Assembly: GCF_002295105.1 (NCBI RefSeq)
Contig: NZ_NSGH01000005.1
Span: 1 to 64,000, forward strand
DNA from: Salimicrobium humidisoli
Lineage (GTDB): Bacteria; Bacillota; Bacilli; Bacillales; Halobacillaceae
Reading direction: 5' to 3'
Length of the DNA stretch: 64,000 bases
Part shown: piece after piece, positions 28,652-40,602 of the stretch
How the letters are laid out: every line of letters starts with the position of its first letter
Position numbering within the stretch: the first letter of the stretch is position 1
Made by a program: the position numbers and the translations under genes
The notes under the pieces: generated by a model
The model's input: only the letters and a program-made list of their open reading frames with translations
What the model was told of the DNA's origin: nothing
The model's database searches: none

Positions 28652-29680
28652 ATGAAAGAATGGATAGAATTACAGAAGAAACTTTATCCGGATGTTCTGG
28701 AAATTATTCAGAACAGATATCGGCTTCTCCATTACGTTTCACTTATGGAACCGATCGGACGCAGGACGCTTGCGGATAACCTGAATCTCAAAGAGCGCAG
28801 CATACGCTCCGAAGTCACCTTTCTGCAAAACGGCGGAATGGTTGAGGTGACAACGAGGGGGCTGTTGCTTACCGGGGAAGGCAGATCCCTGCTTGAGAAT
28901 ATGGCCCCTTACATGAGAGAAGTTTCAGGGGTGAGGGTTTTAGAAGACCGTTTAAGGGAAAAACTAAAACTGAAGTCTGTCATCGTCGTACCCGGGGACA
29001 GCGACGAGTCCGAGTGGGTAAAAGAAGAAATGGGGAAAGCGTGCGTAACGTACCTGCAGTCCATTTCCAGACCCGGTCAGACGCTTGCAGTGACCGGAGG
29101 GACGACGATGGCCTCCGTGGCTTCGAGGATGACCCCTTCGGCCGGAATGGAAGACTGGCTCTTCGTTCCGGCACGGGGAGGTCTCGGAGAACGGGTGGAA
29201 CATCAGGCGAATACGATTTGTGTGGAAATGGCCAAAAAAGCGATGGGGAACTACCGTCTGCTTTATGTGCCGGATCCGATCAGTGAAGAATCGTATCAGA
29301 ACATTATCGAGGAACCTTCCGTCAAAGACGTCCTCGGTATCATCCGCTCTTCCGACATCGTCATCCACGGTCTCGGAGATGCACTTACGATGGCTAACCG
29401 CAGAAAGACCCCCGATGACCAGCTTGCCGTAATCAAAGAAAGGCAGGCGGTAGGGGAAGCGTTCGGGTACTACTTCAGCCAGTCGGGTGAAGTGGTGCAT
29501 AAGGTGAGAACGGTCGGTCTTCAGCTCGAGGACCTGGAAGGAGACAGAGAGGTGATTGCCGTCGCAGGCGGCAGTTCCAAAGCGGATGCCATCTCTTCCT
29601 ACTTCCAGCCCGGCAAGAGCAGCGTTCTCATTACCGACGAAGGCGCAGCGAAAGAGTTGATAAGGGATACGTCCCTTTAA
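28652..29680 (+). CDS. cggR: central glycolytic genes regulator CggR
   Basis: CggR is a SorC/DeoR-type repressor of the glycolytic operon with fructose-1,6-bisphosphate as effector. The N-terminal helix-turn-helix covers GRRTLADNLNLKERSIRSEVTFLQ (about 35-58). The C-terminal sugar-phosphate domain contains VTGGTTMASVA and RGGLGERVEHQANTI. I chose ATG 28652, eight bases after AAGGAG, giving 342 residues. The ATG at 28646 is too close. The operator lies 34-69 bases upstream. Confidence 0.94.
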   Translation: MKEWIELQKKLYPDVLEIIQNRYRLLHYVSLMEPIGRRTLADNLNLKERSIRSEVTFLQNGGMVEVTTRGLLLTGEGRSLLENMAPYMREVSGVRVLEDRLREKLKLKSVIVVPGDSDESEWVKEEMGKACVTYLQSISRPGQTLAVTGGTTMASVASRMTPSAGMEDWLFVPARGGLGERVEHQANTICVEMAKKAMGNYRLLYVPDPISEESYQNIIEEPSVKDVLGIIRSSDIVIHGLGDALTMANRRKTPDDQLAVIKERQAVGEAFGYYFSQSGEVVHKVRTVGLQLEDLEGDREVIAVAGGSSKADAISSYFQPGKSSVLITDEGAAKELIRDTSL

Positions 29681-29715
29681 ATAATTAAATGTAATATTCT
29701 AAGGAGGAATTCAGC

Positions 29716-30723
29716 ATGACAGTAAAAGTTGGTATTAACGGTTTTGGACGTATCGGACGTAACGTATTCCGTGCTGCTCTGAAAAACGATGAAGTGGAAG
29801 TAGTAGCTGTAAACGACCTTACAGATGCGAATATGCTGGCTCACCTTCTTCAGTATGATACCGTTCACGGTACGCTTGAAGAAGAAGTTGAAGTCAACGG
29901 CGAGAACCTCGTAGTAGGCGGTAAAGAAATCATCGTGAAATCCGAAAAAGATCCGGCACAGCTAGGCTGGGACGACCTGGGCGTAGAAGTGGTCATCGAA
30001 TCGACCGGACGCTTCACACAGCGTGACGATGCCAAGAAACACATTGATGCAGGAGCTAAGAAAGTAATCATCTCCGCACCTGCCAAAGGTGAAGATCTTA
30101 CAGTAGTTATGGGTGTTAACGAAGGTGACTACGATCAGGACAGCCACCACGTTATTTCCAACGCATCCTGCACTACGAACTGCCTGGCACCATATGCGAA
30201 AGTACTCCATGACAAATTCGGAGTTAAGCGCGGTATGATGACTACAGTTCACTCTTACACGAACGACCAGCAGATCCTTGACCTGCCGCACAAAGACTAT
30301 CGTCGTGCCCGTGCTGCAGCTCAGAACATCATTCCAACAACTACAGGCGCAGCTCAGGCAGTTACAAAAGTTCTTCCTGAACTCGAAGGCAAGCTGAGCG
30401 GTATGGCTATGCGTGTTCCGACACAAAACGTATCCATCGTTGACTTCGTGGCGGAACTTGACAAAGACGTAACTGTAGATGAAGTGAACAGTGCATTGAA
30501 AGAAGCTGCAGAAGGCGATCTTAAAGGAATTATGGGTTACAACGAAGAGCCGCTTGTATCTTCCGACTATAACGGTAATACGAACTCTTCCGTAATCGAT
30601 GCCCTTTCCACATTGAGCCTTGAAGGCAACATGGTGAAAGTAGTATCCTGGTACGACAACGAGTTCGGTTATTCCAGCCGTTGTGTAGACCTTGCTGCTT
30701 ACCTTAAAAAACAAGGAATCTAA
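29716..30723 (+). CDS. gapA: glyceraldehyde-3-phosphate dehydrogenase, glycolytic
   Basis: GapA oxidises glyceraldehyde-3-phosphate to 1,3-bisphosphoglycerate with NAD. The Rossmann motif NGFGRIGRNVFRA starts near residue 8, and the catalytic cysteine is in SNASCTTNCLAP (about 149-160). Its place behind cggR marks it as the glycolytic GapA and not the gluconeogenic GapB. There are 335 residues. AAGGAGG precedes the ATG. Codon use looks more biased (many GTA, CGT, AAC) than in its neighbours, as expected for high expression. Confidence 0.97.
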   Translation: MTVKVGINGFGRIGRNVFRAALKNDEVEVVAVNDLTDANMLAHLLQYDTVHGTLEEEVEVNGENLVVGGKEIIVKSEKDPAQLGWDDLGVEVVIESTGRFTQRDDAKKHIDAGAKKVIISAPAKGEDLTVVMGVNEGDYDQDSHHVISNASCTTNCLAPYAKVLHDKFGVKRGMMTTVHSYTNDQQILDLPHKDYRRARAAAQNIIPTTTGAAQAVTKVLPELEGKLSGMAMRVPTQNVSIVDFVAELDKDVTVDEVNSALKEAAEGDLKGIMGYNEEPLVSSDYNGNTNSSVIDALSTLSLEGNMVKVVSWYDNEFGYSSRCVDLAAYLKKQGI

Positions 30724-30735
30724 GCTTTAATCACT

Positions 30736-30770
30736 AAAAGGAGGAGGTCCTGTATCCTCCTCCTTTTCTT
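30736..30770 (+). terminator. hairpin between gapA and pgk
   Basis: A perfect 12-bp stem, AAAAGGAGGAGG (30736-30747) with CCTCCTCCTTTT (30756-30767), is followed by only a weak T-tract. It may lower transcription of downstream genes relative to gapA or protect the gapA mRNA 3' end. Confidence 0.6.
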
Positions 30771-30859
30771 CATTTGCTGAAGAAAAAAATTAATGTGTTT
30801 CCGCTGATATCTTTAGTGGAAACATACATACCAGACAGATCAAAGGAGGTTCTCGGAAG

Positions 30860-32041
30860 ATGAATAAACAGACGATCAGCGATATAGAAGTGGATGGTAA
30901 GACGGTTTTCTGCCGTGTGGACTTCAACGTGCCCATGAAGGACGGAGAAGTGACGGACGATACGAGAATCAAAGCGGCCCTGCCGACAATCCAGCATCTT
31001 ACAGGTAACGGAGCGAAAGTTATTCTGGCAAGTCATCTGGGACGTCCGAAAGGGGAAGCCCATGATGAATTGAGACTGGATCCGGTAGCGGAGCGTCTCA
31101 GTGATCTGCTTGGTGCGGAAGTGCTGAAGTCGGATGAAGTGTACGGTCAGGAAGTGACAAAAGCGATTTCCGAAATGGAACGCGGAAAAGTCCTTCTTCT
31201 TGAGAACGTGCGGTTTGATCCCGGCGAAGAGAAGAACGACGCAGAACTTGCGAAGCACTTTGCCGACATGGCTGACCTTTACGTCAATGATGCGTTCGGA
31301 GCGGCTCACCGTGCCCATGCTTCCACAGCAGGGGTGGCGGAGTACATCCCGGCAGTAGCCGGTTTCCTCATGCAGAAGGAACTGGAAGTGCTCGGGAATG
31401 CCCTCACCGACCCGGAACGTCCGTTTACAGCTATTATCGGTGGTGCTAAAGTTAAAGATAAGATCGGTGTCATCGATAATCTTCTCGACAAAGTCGATAA
31501 CCTCATCATCGGAGGCGGACTCGCCTACACGTTCGTGAAAGCACAGGGGTATGAAATCGGCAAGTCGCTTCTCGAGGAAGATAAAATCGATCTTGCCAAA
31601 CAGTACATGGAGAAAGCGAAAGAGAACAATGTGAATTTCGTTATGCCTGAAGACGTCATCGTTGCGGACGATTTCAGTGAGGATGCGAATACAAAAGAAG
31701 TAAGTATCGAAGAAATTCCGGAAGACTGGGAAGCTCTCGATATCGGGCCGAAAACCCGACAGACGTATGCAGATCTCGTCAAGGATTCGAAACTCATTAT
31801 CTGGAACGGGCCGATGGGCGTTTTTGAAATGGATACGTTCGCCGGCGGTACAAAAGCTGTCGCAGAGGCCCTCGCCGGTACAGAAGGATATACAGTGATC
31901 GGCGGCGGAGATTCCGCAGCGGCAGTCGAAACGTTCGGCTATGCCAGTGATATGGACCACGTGTCCACAGGCGGAGGCGCTTCTCTTGAATTCATGGAAG
32001 GGAAAGAACTTCCGGGAGTAACGGTTCTGAACGATAAATAA
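30860..32041 (+). CDS. pgk: phosphoglycerate kinase
   Basis: Pgk makes ATP from 1,3-bisphosphoglycerate. The substrate-binding motif [11 protein letters not shown] is near residues 18-28, with ASHLGRPKG and the nucleotide-binding [10 protein letters not shown] near the C-terminus. There are 393 residues. AAAGGAGG lies twelve bases before the ATG. It is the third gene of the cggR operon. Confidence 0.97.
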   Translation: MNKQTISDIEVDGKTVFCRVDFNVPMKDGEVTDDTRIKAALPTIQHLTGNGAKVILASHLGRPKGEAHDELRLDPVAERLSDLLGAEVLKSDEVYGQEVTKAISEMERGKVLLLENVRFDPGEEKNDAELAKHFADMADLYVNDAFGAAHRAHASTAGVAEYIPAVAGFLMQKELEVLGNALTDPERPFTAIIGGAKVKDKIGVIDNLLDKVDNLIIGGGLAYTFVKAQGYEIGKSLLEEDKIDLAKQYMEKAKENNVNFVMPEDVIVADDFSEDANTKEVSIEEIPEDWEALDIGPKTRQTYADLVKDSKLIIWNGPMGVFEMDTFAGGTKAVAEALAGTEGYTVIGGGDSAAAVETFGYASDMDHVSTGGGASLEFMEGKELPGVTVLNDK

Positions 32042-32059
32042 TCTGAAGAGGTGATGAAT

Positions 32060-32821
32060 ATGCGTAAGCAGGTAATCGCAGGAAACTGGAAAATGAACAA
32101 AACGCACAAAGAAGCGGAATCTTTCATCAACGAAGTGAAAGGAAAAGTACCTTCGAAGGAAAGCGTGGAATCCGTCGTTTGTGCACCGTTCCCTTTTCTT
32201 CAGAAACTTGTGGAAGAGACGAAAGACTCGGATGTCGAAATAGGTGCACAGAACATGCACTTTGAAGAAAACGGTGCATTCACAGGCGAAGTCAGCCCGG
32301 TAATGCTGAAAGAACTCGGAGTAACGTACGTCGTGCTCGGACACTCCGAACGTCGTGACGTTTTCGGTGAGACAGATGAAATGGTGAACAAAAAAGTCCA
32401 TGCGGCTTTCGACCATGACCTCACTCCGATCGTCTGTGTAGGAGAGTCTCTCGAACAGCGTGAATCGGATGAGACGATGAACCATATCGAGAGTCAGATT
32501 ACGAAAGCTGTCGAAGGGCTTACAGATGACCAGGTGAAACAGCTGATCATCGCTTACGAACCGATCTGGGCCATCGGCACCGGCCGTACTGCATCGAGCG
32601 AGCAGGCGAATGAAGTATGCACCCATATCCGTAAAGTAGTCGGAAAGCTCTCCGGTGACGAAGCTGCAGAAGCAGTACGCATCCAGTACGGAGGAAGTGT
32701 CAAACCTGCAAACGTGGATGAACTGCTTTCCCAGTCGGATATCGACGGAGCTCTCGTAGGAGGAGCAAGTCTTGAAGCCGACTCCTTCCTGAAACTTGTG
32801 GAGGCAGGTAAACATGAGTAA
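32060..32821 (+). CDS. tpiA: triosephosphate isomerase
   Basis: TpiA interconverts dihydroxyacetone phosphate and glyceraldehyde-3-phosphate. The catalytic His is in LGHSERR and the catalytic Glu in [11 protein letters not shown]. The N-terminal Lys is in GNWKMNKT. I chose ATG 32060 ([13 protein letters not shown]) with AAGAGGTGA upstream, giving 253 residues. It overlaps gpmI by eight bases. Confidence 0.97.
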   Translation: MRKQVIAGNWKMNKTHKEAESFINEVKGKVPSKESVESVVCAPFPFLQKLVEETKDSDVEIGAQNMHFEENGAFTGEVSPVMLKELGVTYVVLGHSERRDVFGETDEMVNKKVHAAFDHDLTPIVCVGESLEQRESDETMNHIESQITKAVEGLTDDQVKQLIIAYEPIWAIGTGRTASSEQANEVCTHIRKVVGKLSGDEAAEAVRIQYGGSVKPANVDELLSQSDIDGALVGGASLEADSFLKLVEAGKHE

Positions 32822-34352
32822 ACAGCCTTTAGCAGCACTGATCATTCTCGATGGTTACGGACTGCGTGATGAAGAATACGGGAACGCCGTAAAAGCGGCG
32901 AATACGCCGAATTTCGACCGTTACTGGAGTCGCTTCCCCCATTCTCAGCTGACCGCCTGCGGAGAAGCGGTCGGTCTTCCGGAAGGACAGATGGGTAACT
33001 CGGAAGTGGGACATTTGAACATCGGAGCCGGCAGAGTGGTTTATCAGAGTCTGACCCGTATAAACATGGCTATACGGGAAGGAGACTTCTACGAGAATGA
33101 AACACTTCTCGGAGCTGTCCGTCATGCCAAGAACAACGATAAAGCGCTGCACGTGTTCGGACTTCTTTCAGACGGGGGCATCCACAGTCATAACAGTCAC
33201 ATGATGGCTGTGATCGAACTCGCGGCAAAAGAGGGGCTTGAAGACGTATATCTTCATGCTTTCCTGGATGGCCGTGACGTCGGTCCACAGTCCGCGAAGA
33301 AATACCTGAAGGACACAGAGGAAAAACTGAAAGAGCTCGGTACAGGAAAAATTGCCACCGTATCCGGACGCTACTATGCCATGGACCGGGATAAACGCTG
33401 GGACCGTGTGAAAAAAGCGTACGACGCCATCGCCCATGGTGAAGGAAAACAGGCTGTGGATACCGTTGAAGCAGTGGAACAGTCCTACGAAGAGGATATA
33501 CACGATGAATTCGTGCTGCCGATTGTAATGACGGATGAGAATGGTACGCCGGTTGCTCAAGTGGAAAGTGAGGATGCCATCGTGTACGCAAACTTCCGTC
33601 CGGACCGTGCGATTCAATTGTCCCAGGCTTTTGCGAACGATGATTTCGAATACTTCGACCGTGGTGATGCACCGAAAAATATCTATTTCGTCTCGATGAC
33701 GGAATATAGTGAAACGGTGGATACAGATAAAGTCATCTTCCCGCCTAATGAACTGAAAAATACGATCGGTGAGGTTCTCGCGAAGAATAATATGACTCAG
33801 TTGCGCATCGCCGAAACGGAAAAATATCCTCACGTCACGTTCTTCATGAGCGGCGGCCGTGAAGAGGAGTTCGAAGGGGAAGACCGTATTCTCATCAATT
33901 CCCCGGATGTGGCAACGTATGACCTGAAACCGGAAATGAGCGCCTACGAAGTGACGGACGCGTTACTCGAGGACCTGGATGAGGAGAAACACAATGCAAT
34001 CATCCTGAACTTCGCCAACCCGGACATGGTCGGTCACTCCGGTATGCTGGAGCCGACGGTCAAAGCGATTGAAGCGGTGGACGAGTGTCTCGGTAAAATC
34101 GTCGATATAATCATCGATAAAGGCGGATCGGCCATCATAACTGCCGATCACGGGAACTCTGATGAAGTGACGACGACCGAAGGGGATCCGATGACCGCCC
34201 ATACGAAAAACCCGGTACCGGTCATCGTGACGAAAGAAGGAGCAGAGCTTACAGAAGACGGAATTCTCGGCGACCTTGCCCCGACTCTTCTCGATCTGCT
34301 GAATGTCGAAAAACCGGAAGATATGACCGGAAACTCGATCATTAAGAAATAA
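32814..34352 (+). CDS. gpmI: 2,3-bisphosphoglycerate-independent phosphoglycerate mutase
   Basis: GpmI is a Mn-dependent alkaline-phosphatase-superfamily enzyme converting 3- to 2-phosphoglycerate. The phospho-serine is in [14 protein letters not shown] (about residues 60-73). Metal ligands are in ILDGYG at the N-terminus and TADHGNSDE near the C-terminus. There are 512 residues. Start overlaps the tpiA stop (ATGAGTAA), so translation is coupled. Confidence 0.97.
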   Translation: MSKQPLAALIILDGYGLRDEEYGNAVKAANTPNFDRYWSRFPHSQLTACGEAVGLPEGQMGNSEVGHLNIGAGRVVYQSLTRINMAIREGDFYENETLLGAVRHAKNNDKALHVFGLLSDGGIHSHNSHMMAVIELAAKEGLEDVYLHAFLDGRDVGPQSAKKYLKDTEEKLKELGTGKIATVSGRYYAMDRDKRWDRVKKAYDAIAHGEGKQAVDTVEAVEQSYEEDIHDEFVLPIVMTDENGTPVAQVESEDAIVYANFRPDRAIQLSQAFANDDFEYFDRGDAPKNIYFVSMTEYSETVDTDKVIFPPNELKNTIGEVLAKNNMTQLRIAETEKYPHVTFFMSGGREEEFEGEDRILINSPDVATYDLKPEMSAYEVTDALLEDLDEEKHNAIILNFANPDMVGHSGMLEPTVKAIEAVDECLGKIVDIIIDKGGSAIITADHGNSDEVTTTEGDPMTAHTKNPVPVIVTKEGAELTEDGILGDLAPTLLDLLNVEKPEDMTGNSIIKK

Positions 34353-34356
34353 CTAA

Positions 34357-35670
<1,314 letters not shown>

Positions 35671-35709
35671 TACAGAATGACCGGCTCCCGGTTTTACGGA
35701 GTCTGAAGG

Positions 35710-35742
35710 CCTTCGGGGTGTGCACCCCGAAGGTTTTATTTT
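35710..35742 (+). terminator. terminator after eno
   Basis: CCTTCGGGGTG (35710-35720) pairs perfectly with CACCCCGAAGG (35723-35733), followed by TTTTATTTTT. Confidence 0.9.
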
Positions 35743-35773
35743 TATCTTTCTTCTGTGGAAGTATCTTTATCTT

Positions 35774-35801
35774 TTGCAAATACCACCCCACGTAGTATTA
35801 T
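35774..35801 (+). promoter_or_regulatory. promoter of the YdcF-like gene
   Basis: TTGCAA (35774-35779) and TATTAT (35796-35801) are 16 bases apart, 34 bases before the ATG. Confidence 0.5.
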
Positions 35802-35834
35802 GAGAAGACGAACGTACAGCGAAGGAGAAAAACT

Positions 35835-36419
35835 ATGAAAAGAATCATCCAGTTATTAATAATGATAGCCGTCGTGTTTGCAGCCGTCAGCGCCTGGCAG
35901 GTGTGGACGTACGGTGTGGAAGGGGAAAAGAAGGTGGATGCAGCCATCGTCCTTGGAGCGGCGCAGTGGGGCGGGAAACCGAGCCCGGTGTTTGAAGGAA
36001 GGATCCGTGAAGCGGTCGATCTGTATGAAGAAGGGCAGGTCGATTATCTGATTTTTACCGGGGGCAAGAGCGAAAAAGCGGAATTCTCCGAAGCGGAAGT
36101 AGGCAAGGGCAGAGCTATGGAAGCAGGAGTTCCGGAGGAAGATATATTACTGGAAGAAAGTTCACTGGAGACGAAAGAGAATCTCTCTGAATCAAAGAAA
36201 ATTCTGAAGGAGAAATCGATAGCCAGCTTTTATCTCGTCAGTGACCGGTTCCACTTAAAACGGGCCACGGCTATGGCAAAAGATATGGGAATCGACGCTG
36301 AGGGGGTGCCGACGGAATATTCCGCGTATCAGTCACTGGAGACGAAGCTCCCGTTCTTTTTCGAGGAATGGCTCCATTATATGTGGTATGAAGTCGGCAG
36401 CTGGGTGAACCCTGAGTGA
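35835..36419 (+). CDS. YdcF/SanA-type DUF218 membrane-anchored protein
   Basis: The 194-residue protein has one N-terminal transmembrane helix (about 4-24) followed by a DUF218 Rossmann-like domain (VDAAIVLGAAQWGGKPSPVFEGRI, TGGKSE, SDRFHLKRATAMAKDMG). YdcF/SanA relatives are linked to envelope permeability, but the reaction is unknown. It is monocistronic, with a promoter and a double-hairpin terminator. Confidence 0.85.
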   Translation: MKRIIQLLIMIAVVFAAVSAWQVWTYGVEGEKKVDAAIVLGAAQWGGKPSPVFEGRIREAVDLYEEGQVDYLIFTGGKSEKAEFSEAEVGKGRAMEAGVPEEDILLEESSLETKENLSESKKILKEKSIASFYLVSDRFHLKRATAMAKDMGIDAEGVPTEYSAYQSLETKLPFFFEEWLHYMWYEVGSWVNPE

Positions 36420-36430
36420 GCCGGAGACAA

Positions 36431-36492
36431 TAAAATAAAGCTGCCGGGGATTCCGGCAGCTTCAGCTGAACCTGTAAGGGTTCAGTTTTTTT
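36431..36492. terminator. bidirectional double-hairpin terminator
   Basis: The left stem (36440-36447 with 36453-36460) has an A-rich flank that serves leftward transcripts. The right stem (36466-36472 with 36479-36485) is followed by seven T residues for the rightward YdcF gene. The stop codon of the leftward YtzI-like gene lies inside the right stem. The layout mirrors that at 79-155. Confidence 0.85.
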
Positions 36493-36634
36493 GTGAAGAA
36501 GAATCTCTATCCTGTTCCGGATGAGCATCGATCGTGTGTTTGTAGTCATATCCTTTGGAAATGACCGTGCCGAACGCTGCGGCTACACCGATGATGATAG
36601 CAATTGATACCAGCATTACGATAGTGAAGGTCAT
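36482..36634 (-). CDS. small single-span membrane protein, YtzI-like
   Basis: This 50-residue protein begins with a hydrophobic helix (IVMLVSIAIIIGVAAAF, about residues 5-21) and then has SKGYDYKHTID, a phrase I associate with the YtzI family of Bacillaceae. The rest is acidic and polar. TAAAGGAGG lies seven bases before the ATG. It follows ptsI by 36 bases and is probably cotranscribed with it. The family name rests on memory of a short motif. Confidence 0.65.
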   Translation of the reverse strand: MTFTIVMLVSIAIIIGVAAAFGTVISKGYDYKHTIDAHPEQDRDSSSQKN

Positions 36635-36670
36635 CAACAGTCCTCCTTTACTGCTTCTTCCGAAAACAGC

Positions 36671-38389
36671 CTATTCAAGACCTGCTTTCTCTTTCACGAA
36701 AGCGACGACGTCTTCAGACGTATTCATGGATAGAAGTTCATCTTTGAAAGAACTCATTTCTGATTTGGAAAGCCCGAGAATCTGAGTTCTTGCCGGAAGG
36801 ATGGAAGAGGAACTCATGCTGAATTCATCAAGTCCAAGACCGAGAAGAATCGGAATGGCGATTTCATCCCCTGCCATCTCGCCGCACATGCCGGCCCATT
36901 TTCCTTCTGTGTGGGCTGCTTCAATGACGTTGTTTACGAGATTGAGGATAGCCGGGTTATAAGGCTGATACAGGTAGGAAACGCGTTCATTCATCCGGTC
37001 GGCGGCCATCGTGTACTGAATAAGGTCATTCGTACCGATACTGAAAAAGTCGACCTCTTTGGCGAACTGCTTGGCCATTACGGCTGTCGCAGGGATTTCC
37101 ACCATGATACCGACCTCAATGTCGTCGGCAACCTCTTTTCCTTCCCGGGTAAGATTTTCTTTCTCCTCGGTCAGAATAGCTTTCGCCTCGCGGAATTCGT
37201 CGAGCGTTGCAATCATCGGGAACATGATCTTCAAGTTTCCGTGTACGCTCGCCCGCAGCAGTGCCCGGAGCTGAGTACGGAAAATGTCGTCACGCTCAAG
37301 GCAAAGCCGGATAGCGCGGAAGCCGAGGAACGGGTTCATTTCATCAGGAAGGTCGAGGTAGTCGAGCTCTTTATCTCCCCCGATGTCGAGTGTGCGCACT
37401 ACGACGGGCTTGTCTTCCATCTGCTTCAGTACGGAACTGTAAGCATCAAACTGTTCATCTTCTGTCGGAAGCTGATTTTTGCCCATGTAGAGGAACTCGG
37501 TCCGGTACAGTCCGATTCCTTCGCCGCCGTTTTCAAGGACACCTGACACATCGTCCGGCGTACCGATATTGGCAGCGAGTTCCACATGCTCGTTATCGCT
37601 CGAGACGGTGGTCTCATCTTTCAGTTTTGCCCACTCCTGTTTTTTCTCTTCAAATTCCGAACGCTTCTGCTTGTACGATTCGATCTGCTCATCAGTAGGG
37701 TCGACGATTACGTCACCGCTCAGACCGTCTACAATTACCGTCACACCTTTCTCCGCCTGTTTCGTAATCTCTTTCGTACCGACGACTGCCGGGATTTCGA
37801 GAGATCTCGCCATAATGGCCGAGTGGGAGGTGCGGCCCCCGATATCGGTAGTGAAGCCCTGGACGAACTCTTTGTTCAGTTGAGCGGTATCGGAAGGTGT
37901 AAGATCTTCTGCCACAATGACGACCTGCTCATCGATGAGGGCAGGATCCGGAAACTCGGCATCCAGAAGGTGGGCGAGCACGCGCTTAGTAACGTCATGG
38001 ATGTCCGCGGCACGTTCTTTCATGTATTCGTTGTCCATGTTTTTGAACATGTCGATGAACATATTGGCAGTTTCATCGAGAGCGGCTTCCGCATTGACGC
38101 TGTCCGTTTTGATTTTGTTTTCCATAGGCTGGATCATTTCAGGGTCACTGAGCACGAGAAGGTGAGCGGAGAAGATTTCTGCGTGTTCATCTCCGAGAGA
38201 CTTCTTCGTATGTTCTTTGATTTTTTCCAGTTCCGACTTGGAAATCTCCAGAGCGTCGTGGAGACGTTTGATTTCTTCGGCAGGTTCATTCACCGTCGTT
38301 TTGTCATAGGATAGGTCAGGCGCCTCCAGACGGTATGCTTTTGCAATCGCAATACCGCTAGAAGCCGCTATACCCTGAAGCTGTGTCAT
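36671..38389 (-). CDS. ptsI: PTS phosphoenolpyruvate-protein phosphotransferase, Enzyme I
   Basis: Enzyme I takes phosphate from phosphoenolpyruvate and passes it to HPr. The active-site His lies in [13 protein letters not shown] (about residue 190). PEP-binding segments are RTDFLYMG-like [16 protein letters not shown] and the C-terminal CGEMAGD. I chose ATG 38389 ([14 protein letters not shown]) behind GGGGAGTAACG, giving 572 residues. The start lies four bases after the ptsH stop. Confidence 0.97.
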   Translation of the reverse strand: MTQLQGIAASSGIAIAKAYRLEAPDLSYDKTTVNEPAEEIKRLHDALEISKSELEKIKEHTKKSLGDEHAEIFSAHLLVLSDPEMIQPMENKIKTDSVNAEAALDETANMFIDMFKNMDNEYMKERAADIHDVTKRVLAHLLDAEFPDPALIDEQVVIVAEDLTPSDTAQLNKEFVQGFTTDIGGRTSHSAIMARSLEIPAVVGTKEITKQAEKGVTVIVDGLSGDVIVDPTDEQIESYKQKRSEFEEKKQEWAKLKDETTVSSDNEHVELAANIGTPDDVSGVLENGGEGIGLYRTEFLYMGKNQLPTEDEQFDAYSSVLKQMEDKPVVVRTLDIGGDKELDYLDLPDEMNPFLGFRAIRLCLERDDIFRTQLRALLRASVHGNLKIMFPMIATLDEFREAKAILTEEKENLTREGKEVADDIEVGIMVEIPATAVMAKQFAKEVDFFSIGTNDLIQYTMAADRMNERVSYLYQPYNPAILNLVNNVIEAAHTEGKWAGMCGEMAGDEIAIPILLGLGLDEFSMSSSSILPARTQILGLSKSEMSSFKDELLSMNTSEDVVAFVKEKAGLE

Positions 38390-38393
38390 TTCG

Positions 38394-38660
38394 TTACTCC
38401 CCCAAGCCTTCATTTTGCATAGTCTGTGTCAGATGATCGACTGCTTCCTGCTCATCGTCACCTTCTGCTGTAATTTTGATTTCTGCTCCGGCCGGGATGC
38501 CGAGGCTCATGATTCCCATGATGGACTTCAGATTCACTGATTTCTCTTTATAGTGAAGATTGATGTCTGATTCGTATTTCCCTGCGTTCTGTACAAGTAC
38601 TGTCGCCGGACGTGCATGCACACCGTCAGCGGATGTGACTTTGAATGTTTTTTCTACCAT
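38394..38660 (-). CDS. ptsH: phosphocarrier protein HPr
   Basis: HPr carries phosphate from Enzyme I to sugar permeases on His15 (in GVHARPAT). When Ser46 (in [10 protein letters not shown]) is phosphorylated by HprK, it acts with CcpA. There are 88 residues. GAGGAGG precedes the ATG. Only 52 bases separate it from fruA, without a terminator, so ptsHI probably belongs to the fructose operon here. Confidence 0.97.
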   Translation of the reverse strand: MVEKTFKVTSADGVHARPATVLVQNAGKYESDINLHYKEKSVNLKSIMGIMSLGIPAGAEIKITAEGDDEQEAVDHLTQTMQNEGLGE

Positions 38661-38712
38661 GATAGTTTCCTCCTCAAAAGTGAAAATATATACTTGTTCT
38701 AACTACACTATT

Positions 38713-40602
38713 TTAAGCCTTTCGTACATCCTTTTTCAAGAATCCGAGCATAATTGCCGAAATTATCGAACCGGCCGCGATGGCAAGGATGTAAAGGGCT
38801 GCTCCCGTGAATCCTCCTTCGACGAGACCGATGACGAAAATACCTCCGTGGGGAGCGGTAAGACCGATACCGAAGAGCATAGTGAGCGCTCCGGTCGCTG
38901 CCGATCCGACTACCGCCGAAGGAATCACCCGGGCCGGGTCCGCAGCGGCGAAAGGAATGGCGCCTTCCGTGATGAAGCAGGCCCCGAGAGCGTAGGCCGT
39001 TTTGCCGGCCTCCCGCTCTTCTTTCGTAAATTTATTTTTGAAAAATGTGCTGGCAAGCGCCAGGCTGAGCGGAGGCACCATACCCCCGGCCATCGCTGCT
39101 GCAATGATCGAATAGTTGCCGGCATCAAGCGTGGCAAGACCGAACGTATACGCTGCTTTGTTGACGGGACCGCCCATGTCAACGGCCATCATGCCGCCTA
39201 CAATGATGCCGAGTATGGCGACGTTGGCACCGCTCAGTCCTTCAAGCCAGCTCAAGAGCCCGGTATAGACGCCCGTCAGCGGTGGGTTGATAAGAAGCAT
39301 GATCATTCCTGTACCGAAGATGGCGAGGACAGGATAGAACAGAACCGTCTTCAATCCGTCCAGCCAGGCAGGCAGACCTTCCAGGCCTTTTTTCACGGCA
39401 AGAGTCAGGTAACCTGCCAGGAACCCGGCAATCAGACCGCCGAGGAAGCCGGAACCGCCGTCCGTCGCACCGGAGGACACTGCAATGTACCCCCCGACGA
39501 CACCTGGTGCGAAACCGGGACGATCGGCGATACTCGAAGCGATGAACCCTGCGAGAATCGGGACGAGGAAGAAGAAGGCGTTACCGCCGACGGTATCGAG
39601 CATTTCTGCAAACCTGTTGTACTGATCGCTCTCAGGATCCGCTGCGTTGATACCGAAAAAGAAGGAGAATGCAATCAGAATACCTCCGCCTACGACGAAA
39701 GGAAGCATGTTGGAAACACCGTTCATTAGATGTTTGTAAATGCCGGAGCGTCCTTTGGAATCTTCCCCGTCTTCCTTTTTACCGTCGGAATGATGGACAG
39801 GAGCGTCCTTTTGCAGTGCCCGGTCCAGCAGTTTGTCCGGCTCGTGGATGGCTTTTGAGACCGGTACTTCAATGACGTGTTTCCCGTCAAAACCGCTCAT
39901 ATCAACTTTCGTATCTGCGGCAACGATAATTACGTCGGCCCGTTCAATATCGTCAGGGGTAAGACGGTTCTTCACGCCGCTTGAACCGTTCGTCTGTACT
40001 TTGATCGGAATACCCCTCTGTCCGGCTGTATCTTTCAGTTTATCTGCCGCCATGTACGTATGGGCAATTCCTGTGGGACAGGCAGTCACAGCAAGAATCA
40101 GGTCCTCGGAGGCCTCTGTCGTTTCTTCCTCCTCTTCTCCGTCTTCTTCCCGTTCTTTCGTATTGATGATTTCCATGACTTCCTCTTCGGATTCGGCTTT
40201 CAGCAGGTTTTCCCGGAAATCCGTATCCATCAGAAAGGAAGAAAGGCGTGATAGAGCCTCCAGGTGAGTGTTATCGGCACTGTCGGTTGCCGCAATCATA
40301 AAAAAGAGGTGAGCCGGCTGACTATCGAGTGATTCGTATTCGATTCCTTCGCGGGAACGGGCGAAAGCGATGGCCGGTTCTTTTACTGCTTCCGACTTTG
40401 CGTGGGGGATGGCGATCCCGTCTCCCACCCCCGTTGTACTCTGGTCTTCTCTCGCCTGAATAGCTTCGCGGAATTTGTCGCGGTCGTTCAGACGTCCGGC
40501 GGTCTCAAGCTTCGCCGTCAGTTCGTCCAGAATCCCTTTTTTATCGGATGCGTCCGTGGAGAGAAGCATTGTGTCTTTTTTCAAAAGGTCTGTAATTTTC
40601 AT
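38713..40602 (-). CDS. fruA: PTS fructose transporter EIIABC
   Basis: This 629-residue permease imports fructose as fructose-1-phosphate. An N-terminal IIA domain (about 1-145) has the phospho-His in GDGIAIPHAKS. The IIB domain (about 168-265) has the phospho-Cys in TACPTGIAHTYMA. The IIC membrane domain (about 285-625) has many hydrophobic spans. Domain order A-B-C matches B. subtilis FruA. It overlaps fruK by one base. Confidence 0.95.
   Translation of the reverse strand: MKITDLLKKDTMLLSTDASDKKGILDELTAKLETAGRLNDRDKFREAIQAREDQSTTGVGDGIAIPHAKSEAVKEPAIAFARSREGIEYESLDSQPAHLFFMIAATDSADNTHLEALSRLSSFLMDTDFRENLLKAESEEEVMEIINTKEREEDGEEEEETTEASEDLILAVTACPTGIAHTYMAADKLKDTAGQRGIPIKVQTNGSSGVKNRLTPDDIERADVIIVAADTKVDMSGFDGKHVIEVPVSKAIHEPDKLLDRALQKDAPVHHSDGKKEDGEDSKGRSGIYKHLMNGVSNMLPFVVGGGILIAFSFFFGINAADPESDQYNRFAEMLDTVGGNAFFFLVPILAGFIASSIADRPGFAPGVVGGYIAVSSGATDGGSGFLGGLIAGFLAGYLTLAVKKGLEGLPAWLDGLKTVLFYPVLAIFGTGMIMLLINPPLTGVYTGLLSWLEGLSGANVAILGIIVGGMMAVDMGGPVNKAAYTFGLATLDAGNYSIIAAAMAGGMVPPLSLALASTFFKNKFTKEEREAGKTAYALGACFITEGAIPFAAADPARVIPSAVVGSAATGALTMLFGIGLTAPHGGIFVIGLVEGGFTGAALYILAIAAGSIISAIMLGFLKKDVRKA

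Noticed and set aside
30770-32845. A 691-codon open frame on the minus strand
   Set aside because: It lies opposite pgk and tpiA, has no ribosome binding site, and its translation is rich in Phe, His, Arg and Cys as expected for an antisense reading of biased codons.
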